Shown: one piece after another, positions 1 through 5,724 of the stretch
Layout: each line of letters starts with the position of its first letter
Position numbering within the stretch: the stretch's first letter is position 1
NCBI GenBank assembly: GCA_011524425.1
Contig: WTKI01000102.1
Location: forward strand, 6,982-12,705
Direction: 5' to 3'
Length of the DNA stretch: 5,724 nt
Origin: Altererythrobacter sp.
GTDB taxonomy: Bacteria; Pseudomonadota; Alphaproteobacteria; Sphingomonadales; Sphingomonadaceae
Notes under the pieces: generated by a model
Seen by the model: the letters and a program-made list of their open reading frames with translations, nothing else
Databases searched by the model: none
What the model was told of the DNA's origin: nothing
Position numbers and translations under genes: made by a program

Positions 1-167
1 AGGTAGGCCCCATATCCTGCTTGAAAGATCCCGAGCGGCAATGACAGCAATACAGGACATACGAGGAAGAAGGTAAGCGCTAGCCACCACTTCTTGCGCG
101 CCAGTGTCAACTGCGGAAGACGCGCAAACACGTTCTCATTTTCGCGAATTTCGGGCTGCGATTCCAT
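1..167 (-). CDS. N-terminal part of an unidentified membrane protein (runs off the left edge)
   Basis: The frame is open from an ATG at 167-165 to the window edge, giving about 55 residues that begin MESQPEIREN. The first 25 residues are polar and charged. A basic patch (ARKK) follows, then a hydrophobic stretch of about 20 residues starting WWLALTFF and ending near PLGIF, which is a clear candidate transmembrane helix with the N-terminus probably in the cytoplasm. An AAGGG ribosome-binding site lies at 180-176, 8 bases before the ATG, and a good promoter candidate lies further upstream at 256-228. I do not recognise the family; too little is visible to tell a transporter from another inner-membrane protein. 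It is divergent from the IclR-type regulator, so being that regulator's target is a reasonable inference. The gene is cut by the window, not visibly broken. Confidence 0.6.
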   Translation of the reverse strand, partial: MESQPEIRENENVFARLPQLTLARKKWWLALTFFLVCPVLLSLPLGIFQAGYGAY

Positions 168-181
168 GAATAGAGCCCTTA

Positions 182-196
182 TCACGGTAAACGTGA
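182..196. repeat. Inverted repeat 1, TCACG-N5-CGTGA
   Basis: TCACG at 182-186 and CGTGA at 192-196 are perfect inverted copies separated by 5 bases. The repeat lies just upstream of the ribosome-binding site of the left-edge gene, in its predicted leader. The same TCACG core recurs inside the repeat at 203-229, which suggests a repeated protein-binding half-site. Alone, 5-bp arms could arise by chance. Confidence 0.4.
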
Positions 197-202
197 CTTG
201 GC

Positions 203-229
203 ATTCACGAAATTCAGCACTTCGTGAAT
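203..229. promoter_or_regulatory. Inverted repeat 2, ATTCACGAA-N9-TTCGTGAAT, candidate operator
   Basis: Left arm 203-211 and right arm 221-229 are perfect 9-bp inverted copies separated by 9 bases. The right arm overlaps the last two bases of the TATAAT at 233-228 and the expected transcription start. A protein bound here would block minus-strand transcription. The IclR-type regulator encoded next door, which binds DNA as dimers or tetramers, is the obvious candidate ligand, but this is inference. It could instead form a hairpin in the RNA, though no T tract follows it to suggest a terminator. Confidence 0.55.
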
Positions 230-256
230 TATATTTCCCGCATGGGGAAGCTGCAA
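228..256 (-). promoter_or_regulatory. Candidate sigma-70 type promoter for the left-edge membrane protein gene
   Basis: Reading the minus strand, TTGCAG (256-251) is followed by 17 bases and then a perfect TATAAT (233-228). The -35 matches the TTGACA consensus at only three positions, which would suit a promoter that needs an activator. Transcription would start near 221, leaving a leader of about 54 bases before the ATG at 167. The inverted repeat at 203-229 covers the downstream edge of the -10 and the start site, and the one at 264-291 lies just upstream of the -35. Confidence 0.5.
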
Positions 257-263
257 CACACGA

Positions 264-291
264 TTCTTGACCTTGCCAATCTCGTCAAGAA
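264..291. promoter_or_regulatory. Inverted repeat 3, TTCTTGAC-N12-GTCAAGAA, candidate activator site
   Basis: Left arm 264-271 and right arm 284-291 are perfect 8-bp inverted copies with a 12-base spacer. The centre lies roughly 56 bases upstream of the predicted minus-strand start site and just outside the -35, a position typical of activator sites. MhpR-type IclR regulators are known as activators that bind upstream of the -35 of their target promoters. Which protein binds here is not shown by the sequence. Confidence 0.45.
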
Positions 292-301
292 AGCTTGACA
301 G

Positions 302-315
302 TTTGTCGTGACAAA
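302..315. promoter_or_regulatory. Inverted repeat 4, TTTGTC-GT-GACAAA
   Basis: A perfect 6-bp inverted repeat with a 2-base spacer, immediately after a TTGACA (295-300) that matches a -35 consensus on the plus strand. No convincing -10 follows TTGACA at the normal distance, so the promoter of the IclR gene remains unassigned. The repeat could be an autoregulatory operator for that gene. Its right half, CGTGACAAA (307-315), recurs on the minus strand upstream of the receptor gene at 5678-5670. Confidence 0.35.
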
Positions 316-377
316 AAAACACGATTGTGGCGTCGTCAATTTTACTGTCAGATGACGAAGGGAGACATGATCGGTCA

Positions 378-1223
378 ATGTGGGAAGTGGCCATGAATGC
401 AGCAAGTCTTTCGATCTCAGAAACCATCCAACCTTACCGTCCGGTAAGAGCCCTCAATCGCGGCCTCAACGTTTTACAAGCGATCAATCAATTCGGTTCA
501 GCCACATTGAGTCAGATTTCGCAGGCTACAAATCTCCCGTATGCGACTATAATTCGATTGGTAAATACTCTGATTGAAGCGGGCTTTGTCGAGAAAGAAC
601 CGAACCGCAAGAACTATCGTCCCACTCTCATGGTGAAGACACTCGCGTCTGGGATGAATGATGATTCCCTTCTGGTTTCCGTAGCTCGGCCTCATATTGA
701 ATATCTGACTTCGAAATTTGGATGGCCTGTTTCCATTGCAACTCGCGTTGGCAACAAGATGGTCTTGCAAGATTCAACGCATGGTATGACCAGCTTGACC
801 TTCTGGAATTACAATCCTGGTTATTCGCTGCCACTTGCAGAGTGTGCAACTGGCAAAGTTTCTTTGGCCTATTGCGATGAGGCCGAGCTCAATCTTATCC
901 GAAAGGGATTTGCAGAAAGCTCGGATCCGCGTGACAAAGCGGGCTTGTTACTGACTGGCAATGGTGAGCTCATGGCGCAAGTCAAACGGAATGGCTATGC
1001 AACTCAGTCAAAGAATTCATTCACACGCACGCCAGGAAAGACGTCTTCGATTGCTGTTCCAATAATTGTCGATGGCTCACTTTGTGGAACGATGGCGGTC
1101 ATCTTTTTCTCGGCTGGTCTCAGTATGAGCGATGCTGAAGGAGCATTTGTCGCAGAACTGCAGCAAGCAGCACAGCGTATCGCTATGGAGCTTGGGCAAG
1201 CCACGACAGACATGGCCGCTTGA
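378..1223 (+). CDS. IclR-family transcriptional regulator, MhpR-like
   Basis: A cytoplasmic DNA-binding regulator of about 281 residues, normal for the family. The winged helix-turn-helix spans roughly residues 22-85 and includes RALNRGLNVLQAIN, then LSQISQATNLPYATIIRLVN and the wing EKEPNRKNYRP. The ligand-binding IclR effector domain follows from about residue 100, with the family-typical CATGK near 156 and SSIAVPI near 223. The layout and wording resemble E. coli MhpR, which activates aromatic-acid catabolism, but the inducer here is unknown. The start is uncertain. ATG 378 has AAGGGAG upstream at 358-364, with a rather long 13-base gap. ATG 393 has a weaker GGAAG at 383-387. GTG 327 keeps the frame open but has no ribosome-binding site and precedes the conserved domain by about 36 residues. 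The gene is divergent from the left-edge membrane protein and convergent with the M24 hydrolase. Confidence 0.93.
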   Translation: MWEVAMNAASLSISETIQPYRPVRALNRGLNVLQAINQFGSATLSQISQATNLPYATIIRLVNTLIEAGFVEKEPNRKNYRPTLMVKTLASGMNDDSLLVSVARPHIEYLTSKFGWPVSIATRVGNKMVLQDSTHGMTSLTFWNYNPGYSLPLAECATGKVSLAYCDEAELNLIRKGFAESSDPRDKAGLLLTGNGELMAQVKRNGYATQSKNSFTRTPGKTSSIAVPIIVDGSLCGTMAVIFFSAGLSMSDAEGAFVAELQQAAQRIAMELGQATTDMAA

Positions 1224-1230
1224 GGACAAC

Positions 1231-1260
1231 TTCTGGCAGTCGGCGCAGATGCTGTCAGAA
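1231..1260 (+). terminator. Weak hairpin after the IclR gene
   Basis: TTCTGGCAG (1231-1239) can pair with CTGTCAGAA (1252-1260) as a 9-bp RNA stem with one G-U pair and a 12-base loop, starting 7 bases after the stop codon. It lacks a following T tract, so it may be a factor-assisted terminator or an RNA 3'-end stabiliser rather than a strong intrinsic terminator. Confidence 0.35.
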
Positions 1261-1295
1261 TTAGTATCTACCTATTCGGCTTTAACAGCGTTTAG

Positions 1296-1311
1296 CATCG
1301 TTTAAACGATG
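1296..1311. repeat. Perfect 16-bp palindrome over the M24 gene stop codon
   Basis: CATCGTTTAAACGATG is a complete palindrome with no spacer. It contains the TAA stop of the M24 gene (1304-1302) and its last codons. It sits at the junction of the two convergent genes, 72 bases after the IclR stop. As RNA it would form only a short stem with an A/U-rich centre, and no T tract follows on either strand, so a terminator role is doubtful. Confidence 0.5.
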
Positions 1312-2732
1312 ATGAACCGGTCTGAGCTGTCGTTGATAAGTTCAGGGCCATCTTTAGTGATGATAACCAGATCCTCCAAGTGCGCGGTGCCGCCAAGCCC
1401 AGCATCCAAAAGTGGCATATCGACGCTCAGGATGCTGTTCTCTTCCAACACCACATCGGCTTTTGCATAATTGCCGAAGCCGGCCACGTTCTCGTCGTCA
1501 GAGTGATGCAATCCAATCATGTGAGGGCTCACATTGAAACCGACATCGACATTGGTGTCTTTGAAAAGTTGTCGCCCTTTTTCGAGGATGTCTGAGAACT
1601 TTACGCCGGGCCGGAGTTCTTCCAGCAAGCGATCCCAGGTAATTGAGAGCGCGTCGATGATTTTCGCCATCTGGCGATTGGGTTCGCCGACGCAAACTGT
1701 GCGACCGTAATCGCCATGGTAACCTCTAAAGGTGCTGACACAGTCGATGAGGAAACTTCTCCCCTCTTTAATTTCGCCGGTAGACATTCTGGACATCAAA
1801 GTGTCGATCATCATGTAATGCGCGCTGTTGTCGCGATCAGCACATTCTTTCCAAAACTCGCGGCGAAGATCATCGAAAGAGGCGCCGTCTCGTACAGACA
1901 TTGCAGCTGCACGAGCAGCGGCAGCGTTTGCCGCTGCGGCATAGCGCATGAGTTCAAGTTCCGCTTTGGACTTTTGCACTCTGATTTGGCGAATGATCCT
2001 CTCACCATCGACAAACTTAACATCAAGGCCTCGGCGTTCTAGCAACACCTGTATTCTGTGATCGTCCACTGCGATCGTTTTGTTAGGCAAAGGATTATCG
2101 ACGACTTGCTTGAGAAGCGCGGCTTCGATCGACGCGCGAATGTCTTCAGCCTCACGCGCAACAAGGCCGTGACGATAGCGCTCTGAACTAGTTTCAATGT
2201 CCTTGTCGTGCCTGCGCGGCAAGAAAGGGGCGCCTGGTGCGTAAGCAATCGCCCTTGGATCAGTAAGTTCGGCAAAACCCTGAAAGTCTGCAGGAAAACC
2301 AACGATTTCCACATTCATTAAGTCTAGTTGGCTTTGCGACGTTCCCTGAAAGTACAAGCCAATTTGCGATGTGATCATCGTAGGCTTGCCATTGCCGTGC
2401 GCTGACAGGGTGGCGAAGTCTATGCCCGAATCGTACCCCAGCATCAGTGCGCCAGGCGTGTGTCCCGTCAAATAGTAGTAATTCTCAAAGCGAGAGCATA
2501 TCAGGAGATCGACTTTTTCCTGCTCCAAGATCATATCCGCGCGTTCCTGGTTCAATAACAGACCGGAAAGCGTGAGCGGCCTTTGCGCTTCCATTGGCGG
2601 ATTGAATTTGCCCTTAGATGTTAGGTCGATCATCTCGGGAACTGCGGAATGCGCTGACGCGCTGCTTGCGGCTCCTACGCATGCTCCAGTTGCTGCAATA
2701 CCCGTTAAAGCTGACCGACGGGAAAGGTTCAT
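1302..2732 (-). CDS. M24-family (creatinase / Xaa-Pro peptidase fold) hydrolase with Tat-type signal peptide
   Basis: A predicted exported metal-dependent hydrolase of 476 residues. Residues 1-27 look like a twin-arginine signal (SRRSAL at 4-9, a weakly hydrophobic Ala/Gly stretch, cleavage likely after ASA at 25-27), so it should fold in the cytoplasm and act in the periplasm. A creatinase-type N-terminal domain spans about 52-190 (ENYYYLTG at 83-90). The catalytic pita-bread domain spans about 200-476. Candidate metal ligands are D330 and D341 (in DCVSTFRGYHGD), H404 (PHMIGLHH) and E453 (HLEDLV). The position usually held by Glu is Asp438 (SVDMP), and the second His of the common GHGIGLxxHE motif is replaced by Ser411, with His409/410 close by. 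Relatives cleave Xaa-Pro bonds, creatine or similar C-N bonds; the substrate is unknown. It starts inside the TetR stop (ATGA overlap), with AAGGAG at 2749-2744, 11 bases upstream. Confidence 0.9.
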   Translation of the reverse strand: MNLSRRSALTGIAATGACVGAASSASAHSAVPEMIDLTSKGKFNPPMEAQRPLTLSGLLLNQERADMILEQEKVDLLICSRFENYYYLTGHTPGALMLGYDSGIDFATLSAHGNGKPTMITSQIGLYFQGTSQSQLDLMNVEIVGFPADFQGFAELTDPRAIAYAPGAPFLPRRHDKDIETSSERYRHGLVAREAEDIRASIEAALLKQVVDNPLPNKTIAVDDHRIQVLLERRGLDVKFVDGERIIRQIRVQKSKAELELMRYAAAANAAAARAAAMSVRDGASFDDLRREFWKECADRDNSAHYMMIDTLMSRMSTGEIKEGRSFLIDCVSTFRGYHGDYGRTVCVGEPNRQMAKIIDALSITWDRLLEELRPGVKFSDILEKGRQLFKDTNVDVGFNVSPHMIGLHHSDDENVAGFGNYAKADVVLEENSILSVDMPLLDAGLGGTAHLEDLVIITKDGPELINDSSDRFIIV

Positions 2733-3358
2733 GAGTTGGATGACTCCTTCGTGTTGATAACGAACAGTTTGGTTAGCGCATCGATGTGGCGCTCGATTTC
2801 GTCTTCTGAAAAGACATCGATCCCAAAGCGTTCGTTTAATTCAGGTGCCGCAAAGAACATCGAACGCGATGCTGCGACATTCATGTAGTACAAGTTCAAT
2901 GCTGGAATGTCCGTGCGAAACACGCCTTGCTCTTGAGCAAGCGCTGTTCGAGCCAGAGCGCGATCTGTAAATGGCCTCAGGTAATTCTCAGACAGCCATT
3001 CGAAACGTTCGCTGCGTACGATCGACTCAAACATAACCATCCGCAAGAGTTCAGGGTGAGCTGCATTAAAGCGGACATAGCTCGCGATATGATCCCTGAT
3101 TTGTTCTTCCGAACTCATCTTCTCCCAAAGATGCTCATTGGCAAACACCGCTTCTTCCATCTGCTGGAAAAGAAGGGCAATAGCTGAACGCCATAAATGG
3201 GTCTTAGAAGAATAGTGATACTTGATGGACCCATGATTGACGCCTGCGATCTCTGCGATCTGGCGCACCGAAGCACCAGCGAAGCCCTCCTTAGCGAAGA
3301 TCCTTATGGCTGCATCAAGCAGCTTGGAGCGAGTGTCGAGTTCGAGCGAAATTTTCAT
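2729..3358 (-). CDS. TetR-family transcriptional regulator
   Basis: A 209-residue cytoplasmic regulator, normal length for TetR proteins. The N-terminal helix-turn-helix covers about residues 8-56, with the family pattern AAIRIFAKEGFAGASV followed by RQIAEIAGVNHGSIKYHYSS and KTHLW. The rest is an all-helical ligand and dimer domain; HPELLRMVMFES near 101-112 is typical of TetR C-terminal domains. The ATG at 3358-3356 has GGAG at 3367-3364, 5 bases upstream. The stop overlaps the start of the M24 gene as ATGA, so the two are almost certainly co-translated. The gene lies only 63 bases behind the receptor stop, with a strong terminator-like hairpin in that gap, so it probably needs its own promoter or read-through. 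It likely represses its own unit and perhaps the receptor, released by a small ligand; that is family-based inference. Confidence 0.93.
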   Translation of the reverse strand: MKISLELDTRSKLLDAAIRIFAKEGFAGASVRQIAEIAGVNHGSIKYHYSSKTHLWRSAIALLFQQMEEAVFANEHLWEKMSSEEQIRDHIASYVRFNAAHPELLRMVMFESIVRSERFEWLSENYLRPFTDRALARTALAQEQGVFRTDIPALNLYYMNVAASRSMFFAAPELNERFGIDVFSEDEIERHIDALTKLFVINTKESSNS

Positions 3359-3368
3359 TATTGCTCCA

Positions 3369-3408
3369 AAAATATGGCGGATAGCGGCAGTCTAAACGCT
3401 ATCCGCCA
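3369..3408 (-). terminator. Intrinsic terminator after the TonB-dependent receptor gene
   Basis: The perfect 12-bp arms TGGCGGATAGCG (3375-3386 on the plus strand) and CGCTATCCGCCA (3397-3408) flank a 10-base loop. On the minus strand the stem is followed directly by TATTTTT (3374-3368), the layout of a rho-independent terminator. It starts 13 bases after the receptor stop. The T tract ends against the ribosome-binding site of the TetR gene, so the hairpin could also act as an attenuator for the downstream pair. Confidence 0.8.
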
Positions 3409-3418
3409 GATATCTCAA
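3389..3418 (-). promoter_or_regulatory. Possible promoter of the TetR-M24 pair nested in the terminator
   Basis: On the minus strand TTGAGA (3418-3413, five of six consensus positions) is followed by 18 bases and TAGACT (3394-3389, four of six). The -10 would lie in the hairpin loop, almost exactly at the centre of the 34-bp inverted repeat, and transcription would start near 3382, giving a leader of about 24 bases with the GGAG site. The symmetry around the -10 would also suit a TetR autoregulatory operator. The match is moderate and unproven. Confidence 0.3.
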
Positions 3419-3421
3419 CCG

Positions 3422-5599
3422 CTAGAAGTCAGCTCGAACGCGGATGCCGAATTGCTGCGGTTCCCCCACGATCCGGTTCGACACGCCGCCGAACAGATCA
3501 AGTGCCAGACCACCGACAAAATATTCATTGTCAAACAGGTTGGTGGCGTAAAGCGCAATATTCACGCCTGGCAATCCTCCAACATCTTCCAGATCAAGGT
3601 CGATTTGAGCGTTTACGATGTCATATGATGGAACAACAGATTGCTCGCGGCCGAGCAGAGCTATGATGTCCGGCCCGCCTAGCGTTTCCTCTCCGACGTG
3701 GAACCAGTTGGCCTGGAAACCGAGAGTTGCCGTGTCTGAGAGTTGTGCATCATAACGGGCATTCAAGCTGAATTGCCATTCTGGACCGCCAAGTGGTTCC
3801 TCACTTCTGTCGATCACATTGCCTGCACCATCCTGGTCAAGAAACTCGTCAAACTCGGCATTTGTGTACCCCAATGTTCCCCCGAAGCTGAAACCATCGG
3901 AAGGCGTAATTTGAAGCTCGGATTCAAAGCCCCAGATTGTCGCTTCTGCCGCGTTGCGAAGCACAGTGACAGGCACGGGGCTATCCGGATCGAAAGAAGT
4001 CCGTTGGATGTCAGTGTAATCAGAATAGAATATTGAAGTGTTGAAGCGTGCGACATTGTCAAACAGGTCAGATTTGAACCCTGCTTCGTAGTTCACCACG
4101 AATTCCGGCTGCACAATTGTGCTGATGTTGTCTTGGTCAATTGCGCCAGAGCGAAAGCCCCTCGAAACGCTCGCATAAAGCAAGGTTGCATCGCTGGGCT
4201 TGAAGTCGAGGCTGACGAGCCAGGAAAAGCCATCAAATGATGCGGAGTTTTCCTGGCCGATATTGCCAGGAGCGAGACCTGCAACACGGCGTTGCTCATC
4301 GGTCCAGCGAATGCCGCCAGTCACATTGAATTGGTCGGATAAAGCAAATGTTCCTTGGCCAAAAAGCGAGAAAGTCTCGTTTTCGGCCTCTGTGGTGGAG
4401 TCCAAACCGAAGCCGACGAGTTGGTCAACATCAACGCCTTCCTCAGTCGAATAAAAACCACCGACCTGCCAATTCAGTCTTTCGCTGTCACCGGACAGCC
4501 GAATTTCCTGTGCGAAGATGTCAGATTCCTGCGCCAAGCGGACAGCGGTTGATGGAGCTGACTGGACCAGAGTGTCCGCTGTCTGATCGCGATAACTTGT
4601 AATCGAGGTCAATTCAGCAGCGCCAAGATCAAGGGTAACGGTCGCATTGATGTTAAACTCATCAGAGATCGCGAAGGGCGCCTCGTCTCTGAAGTCATTA
4701 CCGACATAAAAGTCAGGATTGGTCGATTCCAAAGCGATGAAGCCACCAAGTGCTGAACGAAGGGACCTAAAGATAGAAGTGGACTCGTCTACTTCATGGT
4801 AGTCTGCATTTATCCGGATCGAAACGGCATCGCTGGGCTCAAACAGAACCGATCCGCGCAGGAACAATTCGTCATCATCAGCCAGTTCGCGGCCGGTAAG
4901 GAATGTGTCTCCGCTCCCGCCTTCGCCGAAGCCATCTCGGTCGGTTTTCGCAGCACCCAGACGAATGGCAGCAGTGTCGCCCAATGGTAAATTGAGCACG
5001 CCTTCGAGTTCTGTGCGGTTGAAGGAGCCATAGGTGCCTTCAATATAGCCGCCAGTAAAACCAAGCTCTGGCGCTTTCGTTGTGACATTCACCACGCCGC
5101 CCGTCGTGTTCTTGCCAAACAAGGTTCCCTGAGGGCCTTTCAAAACCTCAATCTGTTCGATGTCGAACAAATTGCTGAACAGGCTGGTGCCGCGCGTGAT
5201 CGGCGCACCATTTATGTTAATGCCCACTGCTTGGTCGGCGTTGAGTGTCAAGAAGCCGCTAGTTTGGCCGCGGATTGTCACGTTCGCGAACAAGTTACCT
5301 GTGGCTGCACGGGGGCGAACGTCGAAATTAGGAGTTAGCCGCGCAATGTCTGCGAATTCTGTGAGACCGGCTTCTTCAAAAGTTTCAGCGGTGAAAGCTG
5401 TTACCGCAATAGGAACGTCTTGGATATTTTCTGCCGTTTTGCGGGCCGTCACAATAATGACGTTGTCGTCTTCTTCATTCGCCGCCTGAGGCTCCGCATC
5501 CTGTGCCGAGGCCGGACTAATCGGGATTAGTGATGCAAGGGCAGCGCAGCCAATGAGCGCTGTTGAACGTTTTAGATTTCCTACAAAAATCGATTTCAT
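3422..5599 (-). CDS. TonB-dependent outer-membrane receptor
   Basis: A 725-residue outer-membrane receptor that would import a scarce or large nutrient using energy passed on by TonB. Residues 1-32 form a Sec signal peptide (basic start, hydrophobic core, cleavage after SPASA). A TonB-box-like NVIIVTA lies at about 46-52. The plug domain runs to about 175 and includes QDVPIAVTAF, the RLTPNF segment, and EVLKGPQGTLFGKNTTGGVV with NVTTKAP. The remainder is a 22-strand type beta barrel rich in alternating aromatic strands, ending in the terminal Phe (RVRADF) expected by the barrel assembly machinery. I chose ATG 5599-5597 because GGAGAGG lies 9 bases upstream at 5615-5609; a longer in-frame start at 5686 has no ribosome-binding site and would place 29 polar residues before the signal peptide. 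The substrate is not evident. The M24 hydrolase downstream suggests a peptide or other C-N bonded compound, which is inference. Confidence 0.95.
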   Translation of the reverse strand: MKSIFVGNLKRSTALIGCAALASLIPISPASAQDAEPQAANEEDDNVIIVTARKTAENIQDVPIAVTAFTAETFEEAGLTEFADIARLTPNFDVRPRAATGNLFANVTIRGQTSGFLTLNADQAVGININGAPITRGTSLFSNLFDIEQIEVLKGPQGTLFGKNTTGGVVNVTTKAPELGFTGGYIEGTYGSFNRTELEGVLNLPLGDTAAIRLGAAKTDRDGFGEGGSGDTFLTGRELADDDELFLRGSVLFEPSDAVSIRINADYHEVDESTSIFRSLRSALGGFIALESTNPDFYVGNDFRDEAPFAISDEFNINATVTLDLGAAELTSITSYRDQTADTLVQSAPSTAVRLAQESDIFAQEIRLSGDSERLNWQVGGFYSTEEGVDVDQLVGFGLDSTTEAENETFSLFGQGTFALSDQFNVTGGIRWTDEQRRVAGLAPGNIGQENSASFDGFSWLVSLDFKPSDATLLYASVSRGFRSGAIDQDNISTIVQPEFVVNYEAGFKSDLFDNVARFNTSIFYSDYTDIQRTSFDPDSPVPVTVLRNAAEATIWGFESELQITPSDGFSFGGTLGYTNAEFDEFLDQDGAGNVIDRSEEPLGGPEWQFSLNARYDAQLSDTATLGFQANWFHVGEETLGGPDIIALLGREQSVVPSYDIVNAQIDLDLEDVGGLPGVNIALYATNLFDNEYFVGGLALDLFGGVSNRIVGEPQQFGIRVRADF

Positions 5600-5608
5600 T
5601 GTGAATAT

Positions 5609-5615
5609 CCTCTCC
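5609..5615 (-). promoter_or_regulatory. Ribosome-binding site that decides the receptor start
   Basis: GGAGAGG on the minus strand ends 9 bases before the ATG at 5599-5597. It is the best such site in the leader and favours the 725-residue receptor over the longer in-frame starts at 5617 and 5686. Confidence 0.7.
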
Positions 5616-5724
5616 ATCCCATGTCCATCCTCGCAACAGAGAATGCCAACGCGCAGCACTCCTTTTGAGTTTGTCACGCGTTTCATTGAGAGCTTAACCG
5701 CGCACAGCTAATCCAAAACTATCA
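5616..5724 (-). other. Upstream region of the receptor gene, no gene recognised
   Basis: This stretch is the leader and probable promoter region of the receptor gene. No -35/-10 pair is convincing; TTGGAT near the right edge lacks a partner. It holds CGTGACAAA on the minus strand (5678-5670), shared with the repeat upstream of the IclR gene. The promoter may lie partly beyond the window. Confidence 0.4.

Noticed and set aside
295..323. TTGACA at 295-300 as the -35 of an IclR gene promoter
   Set aside because: The bases 17 positions downstream (AACACG) do not resemble a -10 box, so no full promoter is claimed.
182..427. Open frame of 81 codons on the minus strand between the divergent genes
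   Set aside because: It overlaps the IclR start region and the promoter repeats, has no recognisable domain and leaves no room for the TATAAT promoter; it is most likely chance.
1716..2042. Open frame of 108 codons on the plus strand within the M24 gene
   Set aside because: It is antisense to the conserved catalytic region and has no visible domain; it is a shadow of the real gene.
3197..3628. Open frame of 143 codons on the plus strand
   Set aside because: It runs antisense across the TetR gene, the terminator and the receptor end, whose minus-strand products are clear family members.
5532..5599. Lipobox-like LIGC near residues 15-18 of the receptor
   Set aside because: The Cys is inside the hydrophobic core and is followed by more core and a good signal peptidase I site (SPASA); TonB-dependent receptors are barrels, not lipoproteins.
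5600..5686. N-terminal extension of the receptor from the ATG at 5686
   Set aside because: It lacks a ribosome-binding site and would put 29 residues in front of a well-formed signal peptide that has its own GGAGAGG site.

Overview
The window looks like chromosomal DNA from a Gram-negative bacterium. It carries a TonB-dependent outer-membrane receptor and a twin-arginine (Tat) type signal peptide. Receptor style, moderate GC and an MhpR-like IclR regulator are most reminiscent of Alphaproteobacteria, perhaps Sphingomonadales. That placement is inference; no RNA gene or other marker confirms it.

Left part (1-1223): a divergent pair. The 5' end of a minus-strand gene for a small-N-terminus membrane protein runs off the left edge. 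A plus-strand gene encodes an IclR-family regulator resembling MhpR. The roughly 210-base gap between them holds a plausible minus-strand promoter (perfect TATAAT, 17-base spacer, weak -35) and four inverted repeats. One repeat covers the -10/start region and another sits just upstream of the -35. This is what a regulator-controlled divergent promoter should look like.

Middle (1224-1301): a short convergent gap with a weak hairpin after the IclR gene and a perfect 16-bp palindrome that includes the stop codon of the facing gene.

Right part (1302-5599, all minus strand, read right to left): a TonB-dependent receptor, then a TetR-family regulator, then a Tat-signal M24 (creatinase/Xaa-Pro peptidase fold) hydrolase. 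The regulator stop and hydrolase start overlap as ATGA, so those two are probably translationally coupled. Between receptor and regulator lies a perfect 12-bp inverted repeat followed by a T tract, a convincing intrinsic terminator. It may also contain the promoter and operator of the regulator gene.

A reasonable model is that the receptor imports a compound across the outer membrane, the exported M24 enzyme hydrolyses a C-N bond in it in the periplasm, and the TetR protein senses it or its product. The substrate cannot be read from the sequence. I see no mobile element, CRISPR array, tRNA or rRNA. The gene families are all known; the less usual points are the regulatory architecture and a substituted metal-ligand position in the M24 protein.
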